Part shown: positions 1-8,922 of the stretch, piece by piece | Numbering within the stretch: position 1 is the stretch's first letter | Layout of the letters: each line of letters begins with the position of its first letter | Source of the DNA: Cladocopium goreaui | Lineage: Eukaryota; Sar; Dinophyceae; Suessiales; Symbiodiniaceae | Direction of reading: 5' to 3' | Assembly (NCBI GenBank): GCA_947184155.2 | Contig: CAMXCT020003657.1 | Span: 177,501 to 241,500, forward strand | DNA length: 64,000 nt | Notes under the pieces: model-generated | What the model was told of the DNA's origin: nothing | Databases searched by the model: none | Seen by the model: only the letters and a program-made list of their open reading frames with translations | Made by a program: the position numbers and the translations under genes

Positions 1-559
1 TTGGAGGTCCCATATCTTTTATGCAAAATTTCAATCAGCACAAGTGGGGATACAAAGGATACATAACCCCCAGGCGCAAGTAGAACCCCTCAATTACACA
101 CAATTGACCGACAATCCCTCAAATCTACTGGTGTTGAGGCAGGAGGATGCTCATGGATATCCCAAGATATCACAACGAAGATTCAACCAACCATCATGTG
201 AATATGAGGTGCATAGGCGGTACTCATCTAACCCCCTAAAACGCCTTACAGTAACATCCAGAAAGATCGAAAAGTGCTTCCGGGATGGTTTTGTATAGAT
301 GATATGTATGATATTTACATATATTTGCCACACATTTCCAAGTTTCCGACTGTTCCGCATCCTTTTGGGGTCCATCTCAGCCAGGTCACAAAGTACATAG
401 CTTGTCCTTTTCCATTACCTTGGATTTGTTGAAGGAACTCAAAAAAAGAAACGACTTGTTGGATTCCCCCAGCTTGGCAATTAGAGTTCTCTCTCATATC
501 TCCAGTTTGCACTCAAAAAACCCAGTTGTTCATGCCAGTTTCCGTAGATTTCCCAAACC
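1..559. other. No gene seen
   Basis: AT-rich sequence with short open frames on both strands that show no codon bias, splice sites or recognisable motif. I see nothing supportable here before the first inverted-repeat element. Confidence 0.4.
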
Positions 560-679
560 CTGGGTGGTGGTTTCAACCTACCCCTCTGAAAAATGATGGA
601 GTTAAAGTCAGTTGGGATGGTGACATTCCCAATATGATGGGAAAGTCATAATCCATTCATGTTCCAAACCACCAACCAG
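560..679 (+). mobile_element. Family A inverted-repeat element (copy 1)
   Basis: Family A is defined here. The elements are about 100-125 bp, with terminal inverted repeats CTGGTTGGTGG / CCACCAACCAG that extend to about 18 bp (through GGTTT and AAACC). The interior is conserved: a CCCCTCTGAAAAAT block near the left end, then TTGGGATGATGACATTCCCAA (an inner hairpin), then a right block TGTTCCAAACC or TGTTTGAAACC. Better copies are flanked by 4-bp direct repeats, so this looks like a non-autonomous DNA transposon (MITE). No transposase is visible. This copy has a G-for-T change in the left end (CTGGGTGGTGG). A second right end lies at 751-767. Confidence 0.8.
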
Positions 680-1080
680 ATATATTGTTATTCCAATTAT
701 ATCCAATTATTAACCATTTAACCATAAATTAACCAGGAAAATTCCATGGTTCCAAACCACCAACCAGATAGCCATTAATCATCATTAGCCATTAATAAGC
801 ATGTTTAATCATCATTAACCAACATTAACCATTAATAACCCTTAATATCCCAACTACCTGGGTAAATTACAATATTTCACTAACCTGAATAGTTCGGAAA
901 TTTTGGGATGATTCCCCTTATTAACCATGATTCCAGGGTTCGGGAGAACAGTGAGGTCGTTATAATTTACCCAGAACTATGGTTGATTTACCTAGTAATC
1001 ATAACCATTCATATATTGTTATTCCAATTATTAACCATCATTAACCATAGGTTAACCATTCATACATCCCAACTATGGTT
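680..1080. repeat. ATTAACCAT-type AT-rich tract
   Basis: Irregular repeats of ATTAACCAT and ATTGTTATTCCAATTATTAACC. The same tract follows the family A copies ending at 17578 and 48723, so it is a recurrent companion of that element rather than random sequence. Confidence 0.6.
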
Positions 1081-1084
1081 GATC

Positions 1085-1204
1085 TACCCTCTGGTAAACA
1101 TACAAAAAACTATGGAAAATCATGGAAAATCACCACTTTGATAGGTAAATCAACTATAAATGGGCCATTTTCAATAGCTATATATGTATGTTTACCAGAG
1201 GGTA
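1085..1204 (+). mobile_element. Family B MITE (forward copy)
   Basis: Family B is defined here. The elements are about 104-125 bp, with inverted repeats of 20-35 bp beginning CCCTCTGGTAAAC and ending GTTTACCAGAGGG. They are flanked on both sides by TA, as expected for Tc1/mariner-type (Stowaway-like) insertions. Almost the whole element folds into one hairpin. The interior distinguishes forward (AATCACCATTTTTAATGGG) from reverse copies. No coding capacity. This copy has a short internal duplication of ATGGAAAATC. Confidence 0.8.
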
Positions 1205-1288
1205 ATATGGAATTTACCATAGATTAACCATAGATTAACCATAGAATAACACCATTAACCATAGATATCCCAACTATGGTTGATTTAC

Positions 1289-1435
1289 CTAGAAAACATG
1301 GTGGGTTTTCCCATTCAAAAGCTCCATTCCACAGCTGCCGAAAAAGGCCGGGCCATTGGGCCGGATCCAGGTGACACAGCTTGGGCTTCAGCGCTGCACG
1401 GAAGATGGCGGGCTTGGGCACGCGGTCCTGTTGGA
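1289..1435 (-). CDS. Putative exon, unknown protein
   Basis: A GC-rich island, open on the minus strand, encoding a basic segment containing QQDRVPKPAIF and DPAQWPGLFRQLWNGAFEW. It is preceded (minus sense) by an acceptor-like CCCTTGCAAG and followed by a GTAAAT donor-like site. No family recognised. It probably belongs to the same minus-strand gene as the islands at 1579-4970. Exact borders are uncertain. Confidence 0.4.
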
Positions 1436-1499
1436 CTTGCAAGGGATAAATACATGTAGTTAAGTTATATGATATAATGGTATAGATATAGAATACATA

Positions 1500-1570
1500 T
1501 ATATATATATAAATATAGGAATGTATGTATGTATGAATGAATGAATGAATGAATGAACGAATGAGTGTAT
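1500..1570. repeat. ATGA/ATGT tetranucleotide repeat
   Basis: Short array of GTAT, AATG and related tetranucleotides, the same repeat type as the long array at 3908-4335. Confidence 0.7.
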
Positions 1571-1578
1571 GAATGTAT

Positions 1579-1654
1579 GGTGACCACTGCAACCATTGCA
1601 GCCACTCCAAAAAACACAGCTCCAACCACCTCGCGGTCCATCAGTGGATTCGCT
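1579..1654 (-). CDS. Putative exon with a transmembrane helix
   Basis: Minus-strand open segment starting after an AG (GGATGGCAG) and encoding a charged stretch followed by a hydrophobic run, VVGAVFFGVAAMVAVVT, typical of a membrane helix. Other frames of this island are also open, so the frame is chosen on codon bias and hydrophobicity. If correct, the gene at this end of the window makes a membrane protein. No family recognised. Confidence 0.3.
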
Positions 1655-1819
1655 CTGCCATCCGTGATTCACAACAACCAATCTCTCCGAAAGGTTTCCT
1701 ATTTTTGAAACTTCCGCCACTGCATTGTGCGGCACTACTGGCATGCATTTTTATTCATATTTATATACATATCAAAAGTACTTATATGTATTCAAAAATG
1801 CATATTTATATACACATAC

Positions 1820-1960
1820 TTCCGCAGACACAGATCGATAGAGAGAGAGAGAGAGATATATATATATACATACACATATCACATCCACAGTGTCAGTGTA
1901 TATGTACATATGTATTTTTACATACATATACATATACATGTACATATACATATACATATG

Positions 1961-1991
<31 letters not shown>

Positions 1992-2055
1992 ATACATATA
2001 CATATACACATATACATTTACATATACATATACGTATACATATACACATACCCAA
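1820..2055. repeat. CATATA and GA microsatellite
   Basis: About 230 bp of CATATA/TACATA repeats preceded by a short GAGAGA run. The long open frames over it on both strands (Tyr/Ile/His-rich or Met/Cys/Ile-rich) are a product of the repeat, not genes. Confidence 0.85.
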
Positions 2056-2535
2056 CGCAGAGGCGCACCACATAATCGGGAACTTCTGCAGCAAACTGGG
2101 CTTCAACCTGCTGAGTCCAATACTTCACCTTTTCAAGGATGGTATCAGATGTGTCAACATGTTCTGTGGGAGCAGATTGAAAATCAACATTGCTAGCAAC
2201 CAGAGTGTCGAAATGCGCTCGAAAGTCAGCATCGGATGTTCCAGCTCCTCGCTCGTCGGTGGAATCCTCCACTAAACCTTCCTCATCTCCATCCTCCTCC
2301 GCCTTCACACTGGGTGGACCCTGCGGCAGATCCGGCTCCGGCCGAAGGTCCACTTGCTCAGATGGGCGCGCAGAAGACTTGGCGGCCGATCTGCGTTGGC
2401 TGGCACTGGGAGAAGCTGCGGTTTCTGTGGGATGTGGCTCTGGCTGTGAGGCAGCATCAGCAGCAGCAGCTAGGTCCTCCGCAAAAGCCTCTTCTTGCGC
2501 TTCTCCGTCAGGTCCTAAGGCTTGCAGAGAAGTGA
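2048..2535 (-). CDS. Putative long exon, acidic Ala/Ser/Glu-rich protein segment
   Basis: The best open island at this end. On the minus strand about 160 codons encode an Ala, Pro, Ser and Glu-rich low-complexity region, then a more ordered segment, [18 protein letters not shown]. An acceptor-like TTTCCTGCTACAG lies upstream. A GTTGGG or GTATGT donor could end it near 2048, just before the CATATA repeat. Codons are rich in G/C at the third position. No family recognised. Confidence 0.5.
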
Positions 2536-2697
2536 CTGCTGTAGCAGGAAAGTGAACGCGCACTGACTTTCATAGCATTTCTGTATCAACAGGATTACAT
2601 AAGTGTACAGAGTACCCTCTTTATCAGTGACTGCCGTAGCAAGAATGTGAACGCGTTTTGGCATTCTAGTGTCTTCTATCAACGGGATTACATAGAC
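2531..2697. repeat. 95-bp tandem duplication spanning a splice-acceptor region
   Basis: AGTGACTGCTGTAGCA at 2531 recurs as AGTGACTGCCGTAGCA at 2626. The following sequences also match, up to GGATTACATA. The repeat covers the acceptor proposed for the exon at 2048-2535. Confidence 0.6.
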
Positions 2698-2929
2698 CAC
2701 TCAGAAACGGCATTAACCCTGGAACTATAGGTCTGCATACGAGGATTTCTCACTACAAATCATTCATGTGATCCAACCAATTCTGCGGGTTGTTGTACAA
2801 CACTTCTATGTAGTTGTATCAATTGATTGATTGCATGTTAAGCTTGCATTCCCGCATTGCAACATGTTGCGTGGAGATATGTTGCTATGTTGTGGCGTTG
2901 CGCTTCCATTGGGGCATCTTGTGCGTGCG

Positions 2930-3320
2930 TGCTGGTGGTGGTGGTGGTGCTGGTGCTGGTGCTGCTGGTGCTGCTGGTGCTGGTGGTGGTGGTGATGGTG
3001 GTGGTTGGTGGTTGGTGATTGGTGGTTTCTTGCTGGTTGGGTTGTTGGTGATGTTGTTGGTGATGTTGTTGCGGTGTCATGCTTGCATAGCGTCATGCCG
3101 TATGGGGTTATGCTGTGATGTTGTGATGTGCGATATGTCATTGGGGCATCTTGTGCGTGTGTGCTGGTAGTGGTGGTGGTGGTGCTGCTGCTGCTGCTGG
3201 TGCTGCTGGTGCGTTGCGGTGTTGTGATGTTGTGATGTTGTGATGTTGTGTGGCAGTGGTGGTGTTGGTGGTGGTGGCGGTGGTGCTGGTGCTGGTGCTG
3301 GTGCTGATGTGTGCGAGCAA
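2930..3320. repeat. GGT/GCT/GAT trinucleotide repeat region
   Basis: Two blocks of imperfect GGT, GCT and TGATGT repeats separated by GTTGTGATG-type sequence. The glycine/alanine-rich (plus) or histidine/threonine-rich (minus) frames across it are low complexity and I do not call them genes. Confidence 0.75.
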
Positions 3321-3429
3321 GATGAGTTTACGGGGTGCTTGTATGTGTGCGTGTGTATGTACATGAGATGGTTGTAGACACAAACTCAAAAACGGCTAAA
3401 CCGAATGGGCCATTGCCTTTTTTCTCGCG

Positions 3430-3690
3430 TCACTGCAGCTCTGGCTTCATCGGCGCGTTGCCGATGAACGCGTTTCCTACCCAAACTCGGGCTTCAACGG
3501 CTGCCTCCGCATTCAACGGAGTGAAAGGTAGTGCGCCAAGGGCCTCCGCAGCGGCAGCGATACATTCAATATGATACGTGCTGTGCACCTGGCCTGGCAG
3601 AGGGCTTCCAGCGTCCTGGTGTAGACCTCCTCCACCGGCGCGGAGAGGTAGATCACAAGAAGGTGTTCCCCACACCGGCCGCACATCACC
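3430..3690 (-). CDS. Putative exon pair or frameshifted exon, unknown protein
   Basis: The minus strand has two good coding segments in different frames. The first contains MCGRCGEHLLVIYLSAPVEE (a CxxC pair). The second contains ECIAAAAEALGALPF and VWVGNAFIGNAPMKPEL. They meet near 3590-3600 with no room for an intron, so either there is a one-base frameshift or a splice site I misread. No family recognised. Could be a decayed exon. Confidence 0.35.
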   Translation of the reverse strand, partial: GDVRPVWGTPSCDLPLRAGGGGLHQDAGSPLPGQVHSTYHIECIAAAAEALGALPFTPLNAEAAVEARVWVGNAFIGNAPMKPELQ

Positions 3691-3704
3691 TGCACAAACT
3701 TACA

Positions 3705-3850
3705 GGAAACGATGCAACTGACACGAATGATATGTGATGATGGTATTCGGCGGCCTTCGCCCCCTCGACTGGCAGCTCTGGCGGTAGGGCGCTTGCCCAG
3801 TCGAAGTCAATAGCTTGGGCCTGCCAAGCGCACATGTTTCTTGGGCAAGA
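3705..3850 (-). CDS. Putative exon, unknown protein
   Basis: Minus-strand segment following CTTGGCAG and encoding IDFDWASALPPELPVEGAK, with G/C-ending codons. It lies directly upstream (in the minus sense) of the 3430-3690 island and probably belongs to the same gene. Borders uncertain. Confidence 0.4.
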
Positions 3851-3907
3851 ATTGTCGGCTCCGTTGCCCCTTTGCCTGCGGCATCAAGGCGATCTTTTCA
3901 TCAATGT

Positions 3908-4335
3908 GCGGAGGTATGTATGAATGAATGAATGAACGAATGAGTGTATGAATGTATGTATGTACGAATGAATGAACGAATGAGTGTATGAATGAATGTA
4001 TGTATGTATGAATGAACGAATGAGTGTATGAATGAATGTATGTACGTATGTATGAATGAACGAACGAATGAGTGTATGAATGTATGTATGTATGTATGAA
4101 TGAATGAATGAATGAATGAATGAATGAGTGTATGTATGTATGAATGAATGAATGAATGAATGAATGAATGAATGAGTGAATGAATGAAAGAATGAAAGAA
4201 TGAATGGGTGAAAGAAAGAAAGAATGAATGAATGAATGAATGAATGAATGAGTGTATGAATGTATGTATGTATGTATGAATGAATGAATGAATGACTGAC
4301 TGACTGACTGAATGAATGAATGAATGAATGAATAT
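3908..4335. repeat. ATGA tetranucleotide array
   Basis: About 430 bp of GAAT/GTAT units with ATGAACG and GAAAGA variants. The Ser/His/Ile-rich open frames of about 200 codons on the minus strand are repeat artefacts. Confidence 0.9.
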
Positions 4336-4390
4336 GTGTAAATATTATAGAAGTATCTATTTCTATATTTGTAATACATGCATCTTGTGA

Positions 4391-4435
4391 AGCTACAGAA
4401 CGTGCCAGAACCACAAACAGCAGGAAACTCACCAT
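4391..4435 (-). CDS. Possible first exon with signal peptide
   Basis: On the minus strand an ATG at 4435 begins MVSFLLFVVLARSVASQDA: a short start, hydrophobic core and small residues at -3/-1, as in an N-terminal signal peptide. The open frame then runs into the ATGA array, so a donor within ATGCATGTATT is needed. Alternatively GTGAGT right after the ATG is itself a donor. Weak evidence. Confidence 0.25.
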
Positions 4436-4540
4436 GGGAAGAGGTCAACTTGAGTCAACTTGCTCATACACTTCCTACAAAATGATGTTGGGACCTGCTT
4501 CCATTGCTTCCATGATGGACATATCCATCCCTTAACTCAC

Positions 4541-4970
4541 CAACCACAGCAGCCACAGCCACAAGCAGCCCATCGCAGAAATCCGCCTTTCCTAAACTTG
4601 AAATGCAGTGCCTTTTTCGTGGTAAAATTTATCTAAATAACATTTCTGGGCTGCAGGATTGAGCCAAAGTCGAAGTGCAAACGATTCTCCAACTTGGAAT
4701 CCCCAACCTACCATCCAACTGGGTAAGTTCGAATATTTCACTGACCTGAAAGGTTTGGTTATGGGACAATTCCCTCCAATTCCCATCATTCCAGTGAGAA
4801 CAGTAAATTGCAATCGACCCAACTCCAAAATCCCTTCCGCCAGCGGCGCAAAATCTTCAGACCTCGAGGATCTTATTGGGAGCGAAGTCTAAGCCTGCAC
4901 CGGTCTCTGCCAGTTCCCCCAGGACGTAGGGCCACATCCGCTTGCGTAAGTCCTCAGAACAGGTGCCCAT
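4541..4970 (-). CDS. Putative two-exon segment, unknown protein
   Basis: Exon 4970-4863 (minus) is 36 codons from an ATG or acceptor, containing EDLRKRMWPYVLGELAE and ending at a GT. Exon 4586-4541 follows in the same phase, encodes ADFCDGLLVAVAAVV and ends at a strong GTGAGT donor. Phases agree. The acceptor of the second exon (TTTAGGAAAG) is weak. The ATG at 4970 could be a true start. No family recognised. Confidence 0.45.
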
Positions 4971-4974
4971 AGTG

Positions 4975-5920
4975 AACGTCAATACGTGTAGGTTAAGTCT
5001 GGTTTAAGTTTATGGGTTGAAATTAGTTAGATAGGTGATAAACCGACAAACAAAACTTCGCGGCACCATCATGTAGGAGTAGTCATACTTTCCAAGGGGC
5101 TGGCACGGGTCTGGCTCAGAGCATTTCAAACATTTGGAATCGCCAAACAGATAAGGAACCTTTCGATGCTACAAAATTACACCACATATAGCCCAAACTT
5201 GCCAAAGCTAGACTCGCAGCAATACCACTTATAGTAAAGCTAGCGAGCCCAGCCTGACAAACTGGGATGGACTGGGTTCTTCCTGATGTTCTTTTGTTAA
5301 TCTCGAAGCAAGGCAGTTGATAGTACTTAATAGTTACCTGGGCCATGTTCTGGGGCCATACGGCTATAGCGGCTAACTCATGTTCTGAAGAACATGGCTG
5401 GTCATTAAAAAACTACCATCTCAGATCTGTTCAGCCAGATCTTTGATCAAAGATATGGCTGGAAGCTACCAAACAGTAAACATCATTGGCATTGGTTACA
5501 TGCCGATATATATATATATATAGCAGCCAAAAACGAGAACTATTTAATGTAAGACACAATGTGAATCTTGGAAGTGTGAAGTAAGTGTAAAACTTGGAAG
5601 TGTGAAGTAAGTGTAAAACATCTTTGTTCACATCCTGGAAACAATCTGGATGGCATCTTTTTGGGGTTTGCTGTACCCATTACATCCTCATTCTTTCTCT
5701 ATATGTATTCAATTAATGGATCTGTATGTACATTTGCACCAATCATATCCCTTTTTTTCTATTGCATAATGTATACATATATGCATACCCGGGCAGCACT
5801 TCCTGGCTGTATATATGTAGATAGATAATACATGTCATGCATATGTAATATATAGATAGTACATGTCATGCATGTGTATGTATATGTATATATATGTATA
5901 TATATATATATTGGTATACA
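4975..5920. other. Intergenic or intronic, no gene seen
   Basis: AT-rich sequence with a short TA run (5505-5522) and TATATG repeats (5860-5915). The minus-strand frame at 5116-5346 has no splice sites or codon bias that I can support. Confidence 0.4.
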
Positions 5921-5924
5921 CATT

Positions 5925-6055
5925 CCACAGATTGTGAAATCCTCATGCTGCAGCCGACATCAACCACAATAGAATCTAGTTTTTTCCGTCCTGCAGCAGG
6001 GGCAAACAGTTCTGGCTCTGTTTCATGCGGCATTCCTTCTTGGCCTTGCGTTGGT
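5925..6055 (-). CDS. Putative exon, unknown protein
   Basis: Minus-strand open segment containing TQGQEGMPHETEPELFAPAA and GRKKLDSIVVDVGCSM, then a GTGTAT or GTATAC donor-like site just before the TATA repeat. Third-position bias is moderate. No family recognised. Confidence 0.4.
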
Positions 6056-6289
6056 GGCGTTGTGTAAGCCGAGGAACATAGATGGGATTTCGAAGTGAGA
6101 TTTTTCATTGGATTTTTAATTGGTGTTCAATGGGATTTTTCTAATGGGTTTTCAATGGGGTTTTTCAATTGGACTTTACATGGGATTTAATGGGATTTGA
6201 TAGAATTTCATGAAATTCTATCTAAGATGAACTAACTGGAAACTCTGGTATGCAAACACTAGTGTGCCGTACTCGTCCCATATGTGGTG

Positions 6290-6545
6290 GAACAAAAAAT
6301 CATGTTCTGACGGTACAGGCGTCGCTTTCCAAGTTGTGTGTTGTCCCACTGCGCAAACTCTGCAAGCTGTTTTTCAGCGGAACACTCCGGTTGTTTTCGT
6401 CATAAATTGAAAAGAGATCCAAAAGGGCTCAAGCCAGCTCCAAATTGCGAGTTCCTGAAAGGATTTGAGCTGCGTCTTCTGAGTGCAGAGTAGCTCTCTA
6501 GCCATACCACGCTTGCCAAGCGACATGGGCAGGAGATACTGACAA
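6290..6545 (-). CDS. Putative exon(s), frame conflict
   Basis: After a good acceptor (TTGGTTGTTTCAG, minus) one frame encodes YLLPMSLGKRGMARELLC and QLKSFQELAIWSWLEPFW. A second frame starting about 6378 encodes EKQLAEFAQWDNTQLGKRR. There is no space for an intron between them, so either only one is real or a frameshift has separated two parts of one exon. No family recognised. Confidence 0.35.
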
Positions 6546-6599
6546 CTTATCTGAAACAACCAAGAAAATGGAAACCTAGGGAGCTAGGGAGAACAACAG

Positions 6600-7400
6600 A
6601 ACCATTACCACTCCACAAAGAAATGAGACCACTTTGTCATTCCAATCGCGGAAGTCCAACACAAGTCCAACACACCGGCATTTTTTCCCGGGGAAAAGGG
6701 TCCCCAATAATCCCATACCCTGTTGATATTAAACACCTCCGAGAAGCCATGGCTTGCGGGATTTACATCTATCTGGGAATCTGGGACCATGGATTTTTGG
6801 GGCGTTTGGATGGGATCTCTCTCTCCCTCCCTCCATCGTCCTCTCTGAGTTGTGATCGAGGAAAGGAGTTTTGTTCCAAATGCGAAGCAAATAGGGACTC
6901 CGAGCGGAAGATATGCACAAAAACAAAGTTAAGGTTCGCGTATAGTTCTTCCCGCTATTCACAAATCCACGTGGTTGGAGAGACTAAGTTGATGAAAGAT
7001 GTCCAAAATAGATCAAAATAGTGTAAGGCATAGCACTCCACTTCCCACGCTGTATCATCAAATCCCCATTAATCCCTTTAACCTCACATTTTTTGGAGCC
7101 CACATGCAACTGCTGGACGGAGCCAATTCATATTGGTGGCTAATAAATGCAGTCAATAAATTTGCATATGGGTATATATCCTACTACATCTATAACAATC
7201 CCACTCTCACCGCATCTCATCCCATCTGCAAAAAATGAAAAATAACTATCATTCCCATTGATCCCACCCCCTAATATTGTTGACAGCGACATTCTATGGT
7301 CCCAGTCATTTGTGGTTTCATCTCCTGCATGAATCATGATTTCTGAATATCTAGTTTCGTTTTAATATCCCAATTACACTAATCCCCTTCCCAACATAAA
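6600..7400. other. No gene seen
   Basis: Short unsupported frames on both strands. Repeated TGGGATTT and AATGGGATTTT motifs lie just before it (6105-6215). Nothing else recognised. Confidence 0.4.
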
Positions 7401-7497
7401 ACATCCCAGAAACCATGGTTTAGGGAATTTCCACATCATTGGGACATCGAATGGGAAACTGTTTCGACGGATGGGATTCCACCACTTCTTGGGAAAC

Positions 7498-7598
7498 CCC
7501 GTAGCGCAGGAACCGCCGCGTGCCTTGTGGAGCATCTCTGCTAACTCCCGGAGGGCTGCCTGGAACAGGGCGAACCCGCGCTGCGCCACCCCTGGGGT
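7498..7598 (-). CDS. Exon, unknown protein
   Basis: Minus-strand exon of 33 codons plus 2 nt, after CTTGGAAG and ending before GTTTCC. It encodes GVAQRGFALFQAALRELAE followed by MLHKARGGSCAT, an amphipathic alanine-rich helix with clear G/C third-position bias. It is the last coding island before the retrotransposon. No family recognised. Confidence 0.5.
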
Positions 7599-7643
7599 CT
7601 TCCAAGTTCGAATCTGAATTGGTTTATTGATGTAGACTAATAA

Positions 7644-7743
7644 CTGGTTGGTGGCATACCTACCCCTCTGAAACATATGAAAGTCAATGGGAAAGGTTAT
7701 CCCATGTATGAAATGGAAAATCATGTTTGAAACCACCAACCAG
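7644..7743 (+). mobile_element. Family A element, flanked by ATAA
   Basis: Intact ends CTGGTTGGTGG / CCACCAACCAG with a 4-bp target duplication ATAA on both sides. Right block of the TTTGAAACC subtype. It lies 43 bp outside the retrotransposon LTR. Confidence 0.8.
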
Positions 7744-7786
7744 ATAAGGATATACCCTGATATACCATGGGATACTATACTATATA

Positions 7787-7991
7787 TGCGGAAGCACGGG
7801 TAGCGGCCCAACAGCTATGGGGTTACCTACCTCTAGCTCCTAGGTCAAATGACCTCACAAACGACGCTCACCCTCTTTTCTACCATCCAGCCAATAGAGG
7901 CTCAAGGCCTGTCCAGCCGATATGCAGCGGCATCACGAATCACTTCCAACCTGAGGCACGAAAGGATCGACAGATGCATTGGAAATTTACA
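7787..7991 (-). repeat. 3-prime LTR of the copia element
   Basis: 205-bp direct repeat of 16130-16334, identical except at 7863. Begins TGCGGAAGCACGGG and ends AAATTTACA in plus sense. Confidence 0.95.
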
Positions 7992-8044
7992 CGCCCTCTC
8001 ATAGAGGCGGCTGCAAAGGCTGCTACAAAAACTTCTCAACAAAT

Positions 8045-8712
8045 CTAACGCTCGCGGCGATAACCTCCAGCACCTCCATGGAATTCCAACCAGTTGATAC
8101 GGAGTAGGAAACGGGCGAGATCGGTCGCCTGATTCTCACAAGGTTCGGAAATGTCCTTTCCGTAAGTCTTCACAATCCAGGTCATGTACTTCTGAACCTC
8201 TTTGTCATTCTTGGCGGCTTCCACAAGATTGGAGTATCTCCATCCCTTACTCTCGTACTTCTTCATGGTCAACTTGGTTGTGGACCAATCATCGATGTCT
8301 GTGACCTCATTCCCCAGTGGGATCTTCACATTCTCTTGCAGTTTCACACCTGGGAGAACTTTGGAAATGGTCAGCTTACCGACATGCTTGTCAGGATGCT
8401 GGCTGGTCACCTCGCTCCACTTGGACGAACAAGGACTGTCACACCTTCAGGAAAATCAAAAGGATCGGCCACGTCACGCTGGCGCTTGCTGCCATCATGC
8501 ATGCTGCCGTTGGCATGCATGCTGCCGGTGGCTCCCTTGGCTACATCATCTTTCACCAGGTCGCTCAATCCAGGATTCTCACGAAAGAGAAGGTTGAACA
8601 GCTCGACACTCTGTCCATTCATGGCTGCACGAGTCACGAGATGGCACACAACATTGAACTCATCTGGCGTCAATGGTGCGCTTGGATCGGACTTCTGCAT
8701 CTTGCGAGACAT
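8045..8712 (-). pseudogene. Third reading frame of the copia element, broken by one frameshift
   Basis: Between the pol stop and the 3-prime LTR, an ATG at 8712 opens about 100 codons (PLTPDEFNVVCHLVTRAAMN) that stop at TGA 8409-8407. A second frame, continuous upstream without its own ATG (SSKWSEVTSQHPDKHVGKL), carries on to 8045 with similar composition. The two join smoothly if one base is gained or lost near 8420-8440, so I read this as one protein of about 220 residues inactivated by a frameshift, or expressed by programmed shifting. It has no similarity that I recognise to gag, pol or envelope proteins. Such an extra 3-prime gene is unusual for copia elements. Confidence 0.6.
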
Positions 8713-8922
8713 TTGACTCGGAAATTTGAAGTCTCAGGCTCTTAGTTGCTCTAGGCTCACGGCTTGAGTTTGATGAAAACACTGCTGGCGGACGAATGCA
8801 TCTATACATGTACAACGGCATCAGTCCTATGGTTTACATTATAATTTTTCACTGCAAACACGACTTTGTCATTACAGTGCACTTGTTTGGAAAAACTGTA
8901 CAACACATGTTGTGACTGGATG

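Noticed and set aside
1573-2275. 207- and 182-codon plus-strand frames
   Set aside because: They cross the CATATA microsatellite and are antisense to better-supported minus-strand islands.
3807-4448. Ser/His/Ile-rich frame of 213 codons as a gene
   Set aside because: It is the translation of the ATGA tetranucleotide array. Only its first few codons (3830-3890) and the 4435 ATG region look non-repetitive.
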